Assembly: GCF_018070345.1 (NCBI RefSeq)
Contig: NZ_JAGPXX010000013.1
Location: 62,001 to 126,000, forward strand
Length of the DNA: 64,000 nt
Origin: Streptomyces sp. F63
Lineage (GTDB): Bacteria; Actinomycetota; Actinomycetes; Streptomycetales; Streptomycetaceae
Direction: 5' to 3'
Made by a program: the position numbers and the translations under genes. The notes beneath the pieces were generated by a model, which worked only from the letters and a program-made list of their open reading frames with translations, was not told the DNA's origin and did no database searches. Below, piece by piece: positions 18,402 to 27,058 of this stretch (its first letter is position 1; the number at the start of each line of letters is the position of its first letter).

Positions 18402-18991
18402 CCCGCGTGGGCCGCGTGGAGCGCACCACCAAGGAGACCAGCGTCCTCGTCGAGATCGACCTGGACGGCACCGGCAGGGCCGAGGTGTCGACCGGCGTCG
18501 GCTTCTACGACCACATGCTCGACCAGCTCGGCCGGCACGGCCTCTTCGACCTCACGGTGAAGACCGAGGGCGACCTGCACATCGACAGCCACCACACCAT
18601 CGAGGACACCGCGCTGGCGCTCGGCGCCGCCTTCCGGCAGGCCCTCGGCGACAAGGTCGGCATTTACCGCTTCGGCAACTGCACCGTCCCGCTGGACGAG
18701 TCGCTCGCCCAGGTCACCGTCGACCTCTCCGGCCGCCCCTACCTCGTGCACAGCGAGCCGGAGAACATGGCGCCGATGATCGGCGCGTACGACACCACGA
18801 TGACCCGGCACATCCTGGAGTCCTTCGTGGCCCAGGCACAGATCGCCCTGCACGTCCACGTGCCCTACGGGCGCAACGCGCACCACATCGTGGAGTGCCA
18901 GTTCAAGGCGCTGGCCCGCGCCCTGCGCTACGCCAGCGAGCGCGACCCGCGCGCCGCCGGCATCCTCCCCTCCACGAAGGGCGCGCTGTGA
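18398..18991 (+). CDS. hisB: Imidazoleglycerol-phosphate dehydratase
   Basis: A 197-aa monofunctional dehydratase, lacking the phosphatase domain found in enteric HisB. Metal-binding histidine clusters are intact: GFYDHMLDQLGRHG, HIDSHHTIEDTALALG and GRNAHHIVECQFKALARALR. It converts imidazoleglycerol phosphate to imidazole-acetol phosphate, feeding hisC. Start and stop overlap both neighbours by 4 bp. Confidence 0.97.
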   Translation: MTRVGRVERTTKETSVLVEIDLDGTGRAEVSTGVGFYDHMLDQLGRHGLFDLTVKTEGDLHIDSHHTIEDTALALGAAFRQALGDKVGIYRFGNCTVPLDESLAQVTVDLSGRPYLVHSEPENMAPMIGAYDTTMTRHILESFVAQAQIALHVHVPYGRNAHHIVECQFKALARALRYASERDPRAAGILPSTKGAL

Positions 18992-19155
18992 CCTGGCTGT
19001 CGACCCTGCTGATCGTCGTGGGGCTGTTCCTGCTCGGCGGAGTGATCTCCTTCGTCCGGCAGGGACTGCCCAAGGGCGTGATCGTGCTGCTGGCCATCGG
19101 CTCCGCGATGGCCCTGGCGGCGGGCATCATGCGGCTGGAGGGAGTGTGGGAATGA
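18988..19155 (+). CDS. Small membrane protein of 55 aa inside the his operon
   Basis: GTG 18988 overlaps the hisB stop, and its TGA overlaps the hisH ATG, so it is tightly built into the operon. It encodes two hydrophobic helices (about residues 4-20 and 28-47) joined by FVRQGLPKG. It has no recognisable motif. I recall a small membrane gene at this position in other Streptomyces his operons, which argues that it is a real gene, but no function is known. Confidence 0.78.
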   Translation: MTWLSTLLIVVGLFLLGGVISFVRQGLPKGVIVLLAIGSAMALAAGIMRLEGVWE

Positions 19156-19844
19156 CCGGCACCGGCACCGCGACCGGCACGGCCACGGCCACGGGTACGG
19201 GCACGGGCACCGGCAAGAAGGTCGTCGTCTTCGACTACGGCTTCGGCAACGTCCGCTCCGCGGAGCGCGCCCTCGCCCGGGCCGGCGCCGATGTCGAGAT
19301 CACCCGCGACTACGACCGCGCCATGAACGCCGACGGACTGCTCGTCCCCGGCGTCGGCGCCTTCGCCGCCTGTATGCGGGGGCTCAAGGAGGCGCGCGGC
19401 GACTGGGTCGTCGGCCGCCGGCTGGCCGGCGGACGCCCCGTCCTGGGCATCTGCGTCGGCATGCAGATCCTCTTCGCCCGCGGCATCGAGCACGGCGTCG
19501 AGACCGAGGGCCTGGACGAGTGGCCGGGCACCGTCGGCCCGCTGCGCGCCCCCGTCGTGCCGCACATGGGCTGGAACACCGTGCAGGCGGCCGAGGGCTC
19601 GCAGGCCTTCGCCGGCCTGGACGAGGACACCCGCTTCTACTTCGTCCACTCCTACGCCGTCGGCCAGTGGGACTTCGAGGCCGGCAACGCCTCCATCCGC
19701 CCGCCCAGGGTCAGCTGGACCACGCACGGGGAGCCGTTCGTGGCCGCCGTGGAGAACGGCCCGCTGTGGGCCACCCAGTTCCACCCGGAGAAGTCCGGCG
19801 ACGCCGGCGCCCGGCTGCTGCGCAACTGGATCGACACCCTTTGA
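19152..19844 (+). CDS. hisH: Imidazole glycerol phosphate synthase, glutaminase subunit
   Basis: A 230-aa class I glutamine amidotransferase that delivers ammonia to HisF. The catalytic triad is Cys101 (GICVGMQ), His211 and Glu213 (QFHPEKS). The first 21 residues before KKVVVFDYGFGNVRS consist only of Thr, Gly and Ala after Met, encoded by a simple-sequence stretch (19155-19214); typical HisH starts a few residues before KVVVFDYG. The ATG overlaps the preceding stop by 4 bp, so the extension is probably translated. It should not affect the active site. Confidence 0.96.
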   Translation: MTGTGTATGTATATGTGTGTGKKVVVFDYGFGNVRSAERALARAGADVEITRDYDRAMNADGLLVPGVGAFAACMRGLKEARGDWVVGRRLAGGRPVLGICVGMQILFARGIEHGVETEGLDEWPGTVGPLRAPVVPHMGWNTVQAAEGSQAFAGLDEDTRFYFVHSYAVGQWDFEAGNASIRPPRVSWTTHGEPFVAAVENGPLWATQFHPEKSGDAGARLLRNWIDTL

Positions 19845-19968
19845 TCCCGGTGCCGGCACCGCGCGGCGGCCCTCCGCCGTGTGGCGGCACCGGGGCACCG
19901 GAACCGGCCGTGTCCACCCCACCGTCCCCCTCCACCCGTCCGCCCCGACACCGAAGGCACGCCACGCC

Positions 19969-20697
19969 ATGACCACGCACCGCCTCGAACTCCTCCCGGC
20001 CGTCGACGTCCGCGACGGCCAGGCCGTCCGCCTCGTCCACGGCGAGTCCGGCTCCGAGACGTCCTACGGCGACCCGCTCTCCGCCGCCCTCGCCTGGCAG
20101 AAGGCGGGCGCGGAGTGGCTGCATCTGGTGGACCTCGACGCGGCCTTCGGCACCGGCGACAACCGCGAGAAGATCGCCGAGGTCGCCCGCTCCATGGACA
20201 TCAAGGTCGAGCTGTCCGGCGGCATCCGCGACGACGCCACCCTGGCCGCCGCCCTCGCCACCGGCTGCACCCGCGTCAACCTCGGCACCGCCGCCCTGGA
20301 GACCCCCGAGTGGGTCGCCAAAGTGATCGCCGAGCACGGCGACCGCATCGCCGTCGGCCTCGACGTCCGCGGCACCACCCTCCGCGGCCGCGGCTGGACC
20401 CGCGACGGCGGCGACCTCTACGAGACCCTGGCCCGGCTCGACTCCGAGGGCTGCGCCCGCTACGTCGTCACCGACATCGCCAAGGACGGCACCCTCCAGG
20501 GCCCCAACCTGGAGCTGCTGCGGAACGTCTGTGCGGCCACCGACAAGCCCGTCGTCGCCTCCGGCGGCGTCTCCTCCCTGGACGACCTGCGGGCCATCGC
20601 GGCCCTGGTGCCGGAGGGTGTCGAGGGCGCCATCGTGGGCAAGGCCCTCTACGCCAAGGCGTTCACCCTGGAGGAGGCGCTCGCCGCGGTGGCGTGA
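19969..20697 (+). CDS. priA: Phosphoribosyl isomerase A (HisA/TrpF bifunctional)
   Basis: A 242-aa (beta/alpha)8 barrel. Asp13 (LLPAVDVRDG) and Asp132 (VGLDVRG) are the catalytic pair. In Streptomyces, which lack a separate trpF, this enzyme isomerises both ProFAR (histidine) and PRA (tryptophan), hence the symbol priA. The phosphate-binding loops ELSGGIRDD and VVASGGVSSLDDL are present. It starts at ATG 19969, 124 bp after hisH, the largest gap in the operon. Dual activity is inferred from the family. Confidence 0.95.
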   Translation: MTTHRLELLPAVDVRDGQAVRLVHGESGSETSYGDPLSAALAWQKAGAEWLHLVDLDAAFGTGDNREKIAEVARSMDIKVELSGGIRDDATLAAALATGCTRVNLGTAALETPEWVAKVIAEHGDRIAVGLDVRGTTLRGRGWTRDGGDLYETLARLDSEGCARYVVTDIAKDGTLQGPNLELLRNVCAATDKPVVASGGVSSLDDLRAIAALVPEGVEGAIVGKALYAKAFTLEEALAAVA

Positions 20698-20811
20698 GCG
20701 GTGACCGGCCGCGGCGCGTACCGCCGCGTCCGTCCGTCCGCCGCTCGTCCGCCCGTTCGTCCGATGCCGTCACCCGCCCCGCCCCACCGAAGCTGCGAGG
20801 AGCAGGAACCG

Positions 20812-21279
20812 ATGCCGACCCCCGGATCCGGACCGTCCGACTCCGCCCCGTCCGTACAGCGCGTGCAGACCGACAGCCCCTGGGAGGAGACGATTGGTTT
20901 CGCGCGGGCCGTCGCGGCGGGGGACCGGGTGCTGGTCTCCGGCACCATGCCGCTCGTCGCGGGCGATCTGGTCGGCGAGGGCGACCCCTACGAGCAGGCG
21001 CGGACGGCCTTCCGCAACGCGCTCGACGCGCTGGCGCGGTTCGGCCTCGGCGCCGGCGCCGTGATCCGCACCCGCATGTATCTGACCCACGCGCGCGACG
21101 TGGAGGCCGTCGGGCGCGCCCACCGGGAGATCTTCGGCGCCGTGCGCCCGGCCGCGACCCTCGTCGTGGTCTCGGGTTTCGTCGACTCCCGGGTGCTCGT
21201 CGAAGTGGAGCTGGAGGCGTTCCGCGGCGACGACCGCTCCGGGCCCGCCGGCGCCGCCGCCTCCGCCGCCCCCGCGTAA
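20812..21279 (+). CDS. RidA (YjgF/YER057c) family protein
   Basis: A 155-aa protein starting at ATG 20812, with GCGAGGAG about 10 bases upstream; the longer frame from 20701 is less likely. It has the RidA fold: SPWEETIGFARAVAAGDRVLVSG, DPYEQARTAFRNALDAL, VIRTRMYLTH, HREIFGAVRPAATLVVV (the conserved Arg) and VEVELEAF. RidA proteins hydrolyse reactive enamine or imine intermediates made by PLP enzymes. Its place between priA and hisF suggests a housekeeping link with amino-acid synthesis. Confidence 0.92.
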   Translation: MPTPGSGPSDSAPSVQRVQTDSPWEETIGFARAVAAGDRVLVSGTMPLVAGDLVGEGDPYEQARTAFRNALDALARFGLGAGAVIRTRMYLTHARDVEAVGRAHREIFGAVRPAATLVVVSGFVDSRVLVEVELEAFRGDDRSGPAGAAASAAPA

Positions 21280-21340
21280 CACGTTCCCGCGGAGAACCAT
21301 CCCGCACCGACACCGAACAACGAAGAGGAGACCGAGCGAC

Positions 21341-22111
21341 ATGACCCTGGCGGTCCGAGTCATCCCCTGCCTGGACGTGGACGCCGGCCGGGTCGTGAAG
21401 GGCGTCAACTTCCGGAACCTGCGCGACGCGGGCGACCCCGTCGAGATGGCCAAGCTGTACGACGCCGAGGGCGCCGACGAGTTGACCTTCCTCGACATCA
21501 CCGCCTCCTCCGGCGACCGCGAGACCACCTACGACGTGGTCCGGCGGACCGCCGAGCAGGTCTTCATCCCGCTCACCGTCGGCGGCGGCGTCCGCTCCAC
21601 GGAGGACGTCGACAAGCTGCTGCGCGCCGGGGCGGACAAGGTCGGCGTCAACACCGCGGCCATCGCCCGCCCCGAGCTGATCCGGGAGATCTCCGAGCGC
21701 TTCGGCAGCCAGGTGCTCGTCCTCTCCGTCGACGCCCGCCGCTGCCCGGAGGGCACCACCACCGCCTCCGGCTACGAGGTCACCACCCACGGCGGGCGGC
21801 GCGGCACCGGCATCGACGCCGTCGCATGGGCCCACCGGGCGGCCGAGCTGGGCGCCGGGGAGATCCTGCTCAACTCGATGGACGCCGACGGCACCAAGGA
21901 CGGCTACGACACCGAGATGATCAAGGCGGTGCGCGCCGAGGTCACCATCCCGGTGATCGCCTCCGGCGGCGCGGGCAAGCTGTCCGACTTCGCCCCGGCG
22001 GTCGCCGCCGGCGCGGACGCGGTCCTGGCCGCCTCGGTCTTCCACTTCGGCGACCTCCGCATCGGCGAGGTCAAGCAGGCCCTGCGGGAGGCCGGCCACC
22101 CGGTCCGCTGA
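21341..22111 (+). CDS. hisF: Imidazole glycerol phosphate synthase, cyclase subunit
   Basis: A 256-aa barrel homologous to PriA. Catalytic residues are Asp12 (IPCLDVDAG) and Asp131 (LSVDARR). It uses ammonia from HisH to close the imidazole ring and release AICAR. The start ATG 21341 has GAAGAGGAG upstream. It is the last recognisable core gene before the defence island and is followed by a hairpin. Confidence 0.97.
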   Translation: MTLAVRVIPCLDVDAGRVVKGVNFRNLRDAGDPVEMAKLYDAEGADELTFLDITASSGDRETTYDVVRRTAEQVFIPLTVGGGVRSTEDVDKLLRAGADKVGVNTAAIARPELIREISERFGSQVLVLSVDARRCPEGTTTASGYEVTTHGGRRGTGIDAVAWAHRAAELGAGEILLNSMDADGTKDGYDTEMIKAVRAEVTIPVIASGGAGKLSDFAPAVAAGADAVLAASVFHFGDLRIGEVKQALREAGHPVR

Positions 22112-22119
22112 GCGGGCGG

Positions 22120-22139
22120 CGGGCCGGCGCACCGGCCCG
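22120..22139 (+). terminator. Hairpin after hisF
   Basis: CGGGCCGG (22120-22127), loop CGCA, CCGGCCCG (22132-22139): a perfect 8-bp stem 8 bases after the hisF stop, without a T-tract, as is common in Streptomyces terminators. Confidence 0.55.
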
Positions 22140-22499
22140 GCCGTACCGGCCCGGGTGGGGACTGCGGCGCGGGACGAGGGCACCCGGAACGGAGCCGCAG
22201 TGGGCTTGCGGCCCGGCGGCCGTCGCCGCCGGCCGCCGGATGCGGTCGTGGCCCGGGCCCCGGGAGCCCGGCCGCTCGATCACTGCGGCCGGGGAGCCGG
22301 ACCGGCGGCGGGCCGGCGGCGGGCCGCGGGGCGCGGGGCCCGGCCGTCACCGGTGCGCGACCGCGCACCCGCTGGGGACGGGGTGCCGGGAGTGCCGGGT
22401 CCGGTTCCCGGCGCCGGTGATCCCGCGGGGTGAGGTGTCGCCTGTGCCCCGGCACGGCGGGAGAGCCGGCCGCGTCATGCCGTCCGCCCCGGCAAGCCC
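22140..22499. other. GC-rich intergenic stretch at the core/island boundary
   Basis: About 360 bp with no convincing gene on either strand. It is very GC-rich, with scattered short inverted repeats (for example around CCCGGGCCCCGGG at 22254-22266), and lies between two convergent genes. No tRNA, direct-repeat attachment site or integrase was seen. Confidence 0.5.
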
Positions 22500-23690
22500 T
22501 CAGGAGGCGTTCGCCGTGCGTCCCGACTGCTGTCCGCGGGTCCGGTCCACCAGATGGAGCACCGTGAGCGGCGCGGAGGGAAGCGCGGTCCAGCCGTCCT
22601 CGGACGAGCTGCCCCTGGACAGGTACTTCGCGGCGATGGAGACGACCACCAGCGCCTGCTTGTAGCTGAAGCCCTCGGCGATACCGGGCCGCGTGGTGAA
22701 CTCCGGCAGCTGACCGCCGTAACCGATCTGGGACTGGCTCGCGGCCCGGTCCGGAGCGGTGGTGCTCGCGCTGGCGGACCCGCCGCCCGCGCTGCCGTTC
22801 GCCTCCATGGCCTCGGCCCGTGCCAGGGACGTGCCGCGCCAGAGGATCACCTGCTGGTCGGACTGCTGCTCCACCAGACTCGCCACCGTGGATTCGGGCG
22901 TGGGCTGCGGCAGCTGGGACTCGAACCGGGTGCTGAAGTTGTCGTCGTCCGAGTCGTAGTTGTCGCTGTCCGGGTCGCGTTCCGTCGGCCCGGTGGCATG
23001 CCGGGCGAGCTGTACGGCGGTTCCGGCGGCGGCCGGGGCCTCCCGGGCGTCCACCTCCGGCGCGCGCTGGACGCCGGGGAGCGGAGCCGACATCACCCGC
23101 GCCGCGTTGGCCTCGGCGGCCCGCTCGAACCGGTCGCCCGGGTCGCTCACCCGCACCCCGCCGGGCCCGGCCGTGCCGTCCACCGCTCCCGAACGCTGCT
23201 GGATCACATGGGTCAGTTCGTGCGCGAGGGTGTGCGGATCGGCGCCGTCCGGGCCGATGGCGATGTCGTTGCCCGAAGTCCACGCCCTGGCGCCCAGTTC
23301 GGCCACCGACCGCTGGGCCACGGTGTCGGTGTGCACCCGGACGTCGGAGAAGTCGGCGCCCAGCCGGGCCTCCATCTCGGTGCGCACCGGCTCGTCCAGC
23401 GGCCGCCCCGCCGAACGCAGCACGTCGTGCACCGGAGACCGCTGCACCCCGGGTTGCCCGGCCCCGTGGCCGCAGCCGGCGCCGTGCTGGTGCCGTTCCC
23501 GTTCGGTGAGGTGCCCGGCCTGACGGAGCATCTGCACGACGCCCGCGTTCCCGGCGCTGCGCTGCAGGGCCGCGATCGCCTGCGGGGACGTGCTCCCGGC
23601 TGCGGGCAGCCCTTCCCCGGCCGTCCGTCCCGGCGGGGCCGGTACGCGCCGTGCACGGGGGTTCTTCTCCGGCTGCTTCTTCGCGTGCAT
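22500..23690 (-). CDS. DUF4157 (eCIS core) protein with ADP-ribosyltransferase-like C-terminus
   Basis: A 396-aa protein with no signal peptide. Residues 85-170 form a DUF4157 domain: VHDVLRSAGRPLDEPVR, FSDVRVHTDT, DIAIGP and LAHELTHVIQQR, with HELTH (157-161) giving a zinc-protease-like motif. Residues 230-270 are an acidic linker. Residues 275-385 (VILWRGTSLARAEAMEANG, RPGIAEGFSYKQALVVVSI, SAPLTVLHLVDR) look like a small toxin domain; the Arg in LWRGTS recalls R-S-E ADP-ribosyltransferases, although a clear STS or ExE motif was not found. DUF4157 is a known marker of extracellular contractile injection system cargo. It may be an effector, but no injection machinery is in the window. Confidence 0.7.
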   Translation of the reverse strand: MHAKKQPEKNPRARRVPAPPGRTAGEGLPAAGSTSPQAIAALQRSAGNAGVVQMLRQAGHLTERERHQHGAGCGHGAGQPGVQRSPVHDVLRSAGRPLDEPVRTEMEARLGADFSDVRVHTDTVAQRSVAELGARAWTSGNDIAIGPDGADPHTLAHELTHVIQQRSGAVDGTAGPGGVRVSDPGDRFERAAEANAARVMSAPLPGVQRAPEVDAREAPAAAGTAVQLARHATGPTERDPDSDNYDSDDDNFSTRFESQLPQPTPESTVASLVEQQSDQQVILWRGTSLARAEAMEANGSAGGGSASASTTAPDRAASQSQIGYGGQLPEFTTRPGIAEGFSYKQALVVVSIAAKYLSRGSSSEDGWTALPSAPLTVLHLVDRTRGQQSGRTANAS

Positions 23691-23919
23691 GGCGTGACCT
23701 CTCGCTCGGCTTCCCCCTTCTCTACCCGCGCGGCAACCGGCCGGGAAAGGCCTGAACGGACAGCCCCGGGTACACGATCACCTGCCCGAACGGCACAGCC
23801 GCCAGGAGCGGGCCCCGCACGCGGTCGCCTCCGGCAGGGGGTGATGCCGGGGCCGGCGGACCGGGGGAGCCGCACGCGGGGGAACCGCGGGACCGCGCCC
23901 GCGATGACACAGTGGACCG

Positions 23920-24291
23920 ATGACCGGTGGAGAGCAGGCTTGGCACGGCAGCCCGCAGCGCTACGCGGAAGCGTTCCTGCGGGCCGCCGCGCCCGCCCTG
24001 GAGAGCTTCCCGGTCTGCCGGGGCGCGCGACTGGAGTCACTGGACATCGAGTACCTGACGGAGGACGGGGACGAGGAGGGCGTCATCCGCGCCGTCTGCG
24101 CGGTGGCCGCTGTCACCTTCCGCGGCCGCCGCTTCTCCTACCGCCGGGGCATCTGGCCCCCGGCCCACCCGGCGCCCACCAGCGCCGTCATCTATGCGAC
24201 GGTCCTGGAAGAGCGACTGCTGACCGGTCCCCGTCCGCCGCTCGCGCCGGGCGGGACGGACGATGCCACGGAGCCGCCGGCCGACCGGTGA
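23920..24291 (+). CDS. Small unknown protein, copy A (paralogue at 34922)
   Basis: A 123-aa soluble protein of unknown family. Its core RYAEAFLRAAAPALESFPV, CRGARLESLDIEYL, VTFRGRRFSYRRGIWPP and YATVLEERLLT is closely matched by the protein at 34922-35305 (about two thirds of residues). Predicted order: helix, strand, long helix, strand hairpin, helix. It converges with the TIR-WD40 gene (82-bp gap). In the other copy the gene is coupled to a pglW 3' end, so it may be a BREX-2 accessory gene. Confidence 0.7.
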   Translation: MTGGEQAWHGSPQRYAEAFLRAAAPALESFPVCRGARLESLDIEYLTEDGDEEGVIRAVCAVAAVTFRGRRFSYRRGIWPPAHPAPTSAVIYATVLEERLLTGPRPPLAPGGTDDATEPPADR

Positions 24292-24373
24292 GGGCGGGAT
24301 TCCTCCCGCGGGCGAGTCCTTGCCGTGGTCCCGTCCCGCCGCGGAGGCCGGGAGCCCGGGCGGCGGCTCCGCT

Positions 24374-27058
24374 TCACCCGGGACAGGGGTCGGGCACCTC
24401 GATACCGTCCAGATAGCGCGCCGCCTGACCGGCGGACAGGTCACCGCCGGAGAGACCGCACAAGGTTGCCCGCCAGTTCTCCGGCGACACGTTCCACAGG
24501 CCCACGTGCCCGTTCGGGCGGAGGGTGGCCACACGGGTGCCACCGCTGGTGAGGGCCAGATGCGTGGGCTGAGTCCGTGCGCCGGAGGCCTGCGGCTCCG
24601 GCCAGGAACCGAGGAGGCCTCCCGTGGAGAGGTCCCACAGCAGCAGCTGGTTGTGCCGCTGTTCCGCGTTCGCCCCCTGCCTGATGCTGTCGGTGTGCTG
24701 CACGACGACGCCCTGCTCGTGCAGGATCTCGAAGGCGCTCATGCCGCTCACCGTATTGCCGCCCTCCAGCGGCAGAGACCGGCCGGGCGCAGACCGCCGG
24801 ATGACCTCTCCTTGGTCTGCCGTATCACCGACGACGACGTACTCGCCGTTCGCGCTGACCGCCAATTGGCTCACCGCTCGCTGCGTCGGCGTCTCCCACA
24901 CGCGTTCCGGTGCGTCGTCTCCGTCGTGCCGCCAGACGGTCACGGCGCCTCCGCGCGTCTGCCCCCGCGCTCTCTCGGCGACCGCGAAGTAGCTCCCGTT
25001 CACAGCCGTCACCGGTACGACCGGGCCCCGGGACAGCACGCGTTCCCCGTCCGCCCAGACGACCAACGCCGAAACGCCACCCCCGTTCCCGTCACCGAAG
25101 AGGTCCAGCCCGGTGACGACGCGGAACCCTCCGGTCGCGGCGGTCAGCGCACGGGCGGCGGTCACCGGGCCGTCACCGGCCGACCGCTCGGTGACGGGTT
25201 TCAGCGAGTCGGTTTCCCTGACCGTCACGGTGCCATCCGCCAGTAGGGAGAAACGCCCGCCGTCCCCACTGAACGACATGTCCTGCGCGGCTCGCCGGTA
25301 GGCGGCGAGCCTGGTGTGCCGCCGGGTGTCCCACATCTCGACACCCCCGGACTGCCGCACGAGCAGCCGGCTGCCGTCCGGACTGGCGAGGAGCGATGTG
25401 TCGCGCGAGGCGGGCACGGCGTCCGTGGCCGTGATCCCGGCAGCCAGGTCCGTGAGCCGGGCGCTGCGCAGCAGCGAGGCCTGGACCACGTCGCCGGTGT
25501 CACCGCTGGACAGGACGACCGAGCCGTCGGTGTCGATCTCGATGTCCGCCACGGAATTGGAGTGCCGGCCCAGCGGGAAGGCGACCGACAGGTCGGCCGG
25601 CAGACCGATCACATCCCCGTCGCTGTTTCCGGCGGCGATCCACTTCCCGTCTCCGGACACGGCCACGGCCGTCCACCCGACATCCGCGTCCAAGCGCCTG
25701 GAGCCGAGCGACCGTCCTGTGCGGGTGTCGAACAGGCGCAGCTCGCCGCCGTCGCAGACGGTCGCGAGGCGGTCGGTGCGGCTGCTGAAGCCGACGGGTC
25801 GCCAGGCGGTTCCGTCCTTGTCCTGTTCCGGAAGGGCACACCTCTTCGGCAGGTCCGGCGTCGACGCGGCAGGGCTCTCCTCGTCCGCGCCCCCGGCCGG
25901 GGCGCGGCCCGACGTGCGCAGCCTGCCGGACGGCAACTCGTACTCGGCAGTCCGCCGGGTCGTGGGGTCGCTGACGGTGAGGGTCCGGCCGGACGCGTCG
26001 AAGACGGCCGAGCCCGTCAGCCGGCCGCCCGTGTGCCCGACATCGGACGGCAGGGCCACGATCCGGCGCCGCCGCTGCGTGTCCCACACGAGCACATCGT
26101 TCGTGCCCTGATGCAGAAGTGCGGCTCTGCGGCCGTCGGGGCTCAGGGTGAGGTTCTTGACCGTGGCTCCACCGATCTCGCCGCGCCCCGGGAACTGCTG
26201 GTAGGCGTCCCGGACGAAAGCAGTGATGCGGCTGTTCGCCTGGATCAGCCGCATCAGCTGGCTCTTGGCCTCCGGGGTGGCATCGGCCGCGTAGGCGTAG
26301 AGCCCCAGCCGCACGGCCAGTCGCGGGTCGTCGTCCATCCGGTCCTGGGAGGCCGCGCCCAGCGCTCGTGACAGCGCGCGCCGGGCCTGCGCCTGGGCTT
26401 CGTCCCGCTGCTTCAGGGCCACGACCGCCGCGCTCGCCGCGAGGACACTGAGCACGGCCAGACCGGCCAGCAAGGACCTGCGTACCCGCACGGCCCGCCG
26501 GTGCAGCCGAAGGTCCTCGCTGACCAGCTCCGACTTCGTGCACCCGCGAAGGGGCGCCGCCAGCGTCGCCACGGCGTCCTGGAATTCGGCGTTGCGCATC
26601 CGGAGTTCGTCGGCCGCGAATTCCCGCATGTCCACCCAGAGAGGTTCCTCGGTGAACCACCCCTCCACCTCGGCGCGGGGCAGCGCGGTAGTGGCGGCCC
26701 AATCGAAGTCGCCGTCCTCCGGATTCCAGCGCAACTCCCCGCCGGCCAGCACCAGGAGCACCTGTGCCGCCGGCTTGTGCCGGCGCCACAAGGCCATCTC
26801 CTCCCGGACCCAGCGCGAACGGGCGGAGGCCGGAGAGGCCACCAGGAGGAAGTGCTCACTGGCGAGGAGAGCGTCCTTGATCGAGCCTTTGAGGCTGGCG
26901 CTCGCCGAGAGGTCGTGCGCATCCCGGAACACCTGCACGGCGCGCAGCTGGTACCAGGGTTTCGCCAGTCTGTGCAGGCCGCGGTGCAGTGCCTGTGCCA
27001 ACGGCTCATTCCCCTGCTTGCTGTACGAGAGGAAGGCGTCGAACCTCGTATCGGTCAC
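24374..27058 (-). CDS. TIR domain - transmembrane - WD40 protein
   Basis: An 894-aa protein. Residues 5-150 form a TIR domain: FDAFLSYSKQGNE, VFRDAHDLSASASLKGSI, EHFLLVASPASARSRWVREEM. Glu87 in WVREE aligns with the NAD-cleaving glutamate of SARM1 (WVHKE). Residues 193-214 (RRSLLAGLAVLSVLAASAAVVA) are a transmembrane helix followed by a coiled-coil-like segment (QRDEAQAQARRALSRAL). Residues 280-890 hold degenerate WD40-type beta-propeller repeats (LSPDGRRAALL, VWDTQRRR, AVSGDGKWIAAGNSDGD, LASPDGSRLLV). Bacterial TIR proteins often deplete NAD+ on phage sensing. Here the propeller would lie opposite the TIR domain across the membrane, or the helix may be buried. Likely immune sensor-effector; not proven. 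Confidence 0.85.
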   Translation of the reverse strand: MTDTRFDAFLSYSKQGNEPLAQALHRGLHRLAKPWYQLRAVQVFRDAHDLSASASLKGSIKDALLASEHFLLVASPASARSRWVREEMALWRRHKPAAQVLLVLAGGELRWNPEDGDFDWAATTALPRAEVEGWFTEEPLWVDMREFAADELRMRNAEFQDAVATLAAPLRGCTKSELVSEDLRLHRRAVRVRRSLLAGLAVLSVLAASAAVVALKQRDEAQAQARRALSRALGAASQDRMDDDPRLAVRLGLYAYAADATPEAKSQLMRLIQANSRITAFVRDAYQQFPGRGEIGGATVKNLTLSPDGRRAALLHQGTNDVLVWDTQRRRRIVALPSDVGHTGGRLTGSAVFDASGRTLTVSDPTTRRTAEYELPSGRLRTSGRAPAGGADEESPAASTPDLPKRCALPEQDKDGTAWRPVGFSSRTDRLATVCDGGELRLFDTRTGRSLGSRRLDADVGWTAVAVSGDGKWIAAGNSDGDVIGLPADLSVAFPLGRHSNSVADIEIDTDGSVVLSSGDTGDVVQASLLRSARLTDLAAGITATDAVPASRDTSLLASPDGSRLLVRQSGGVEMWDTRRHTRLAAYRRAAQDMSFSGDGGRFSLLADGTVTVRETDSLKPVTERSAGDGPVTAARALTAATGGFRVVTGLDLFGDGNGGGVSALVVWADGERVLSRGPVVPVTAVNGSYFAVAERARGQTRGGAVTVWRHDGDDAPERVWETPTQRAVSQLAVSANGEYVVVGDTADQGEVIRRSAPGRSLPLEGGNTVSGMSAFEILHEQGVVVQHTDSIRQGANAEQRHNQLLLWDLSTGGLLGSWPEPQASGARTQPTHLALTSGGTRVATLRPNGHVGLWNVSPENWRATLCGLSGGDLSAGQAARYLDGIEVPDPCPG

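Noticed and set aside
22112..22500. tRNA or attachment site at the island boundary
   Set aside because: Looked for a T-loop (GGTTCRANYCC) and matching direct repeats; none was found.
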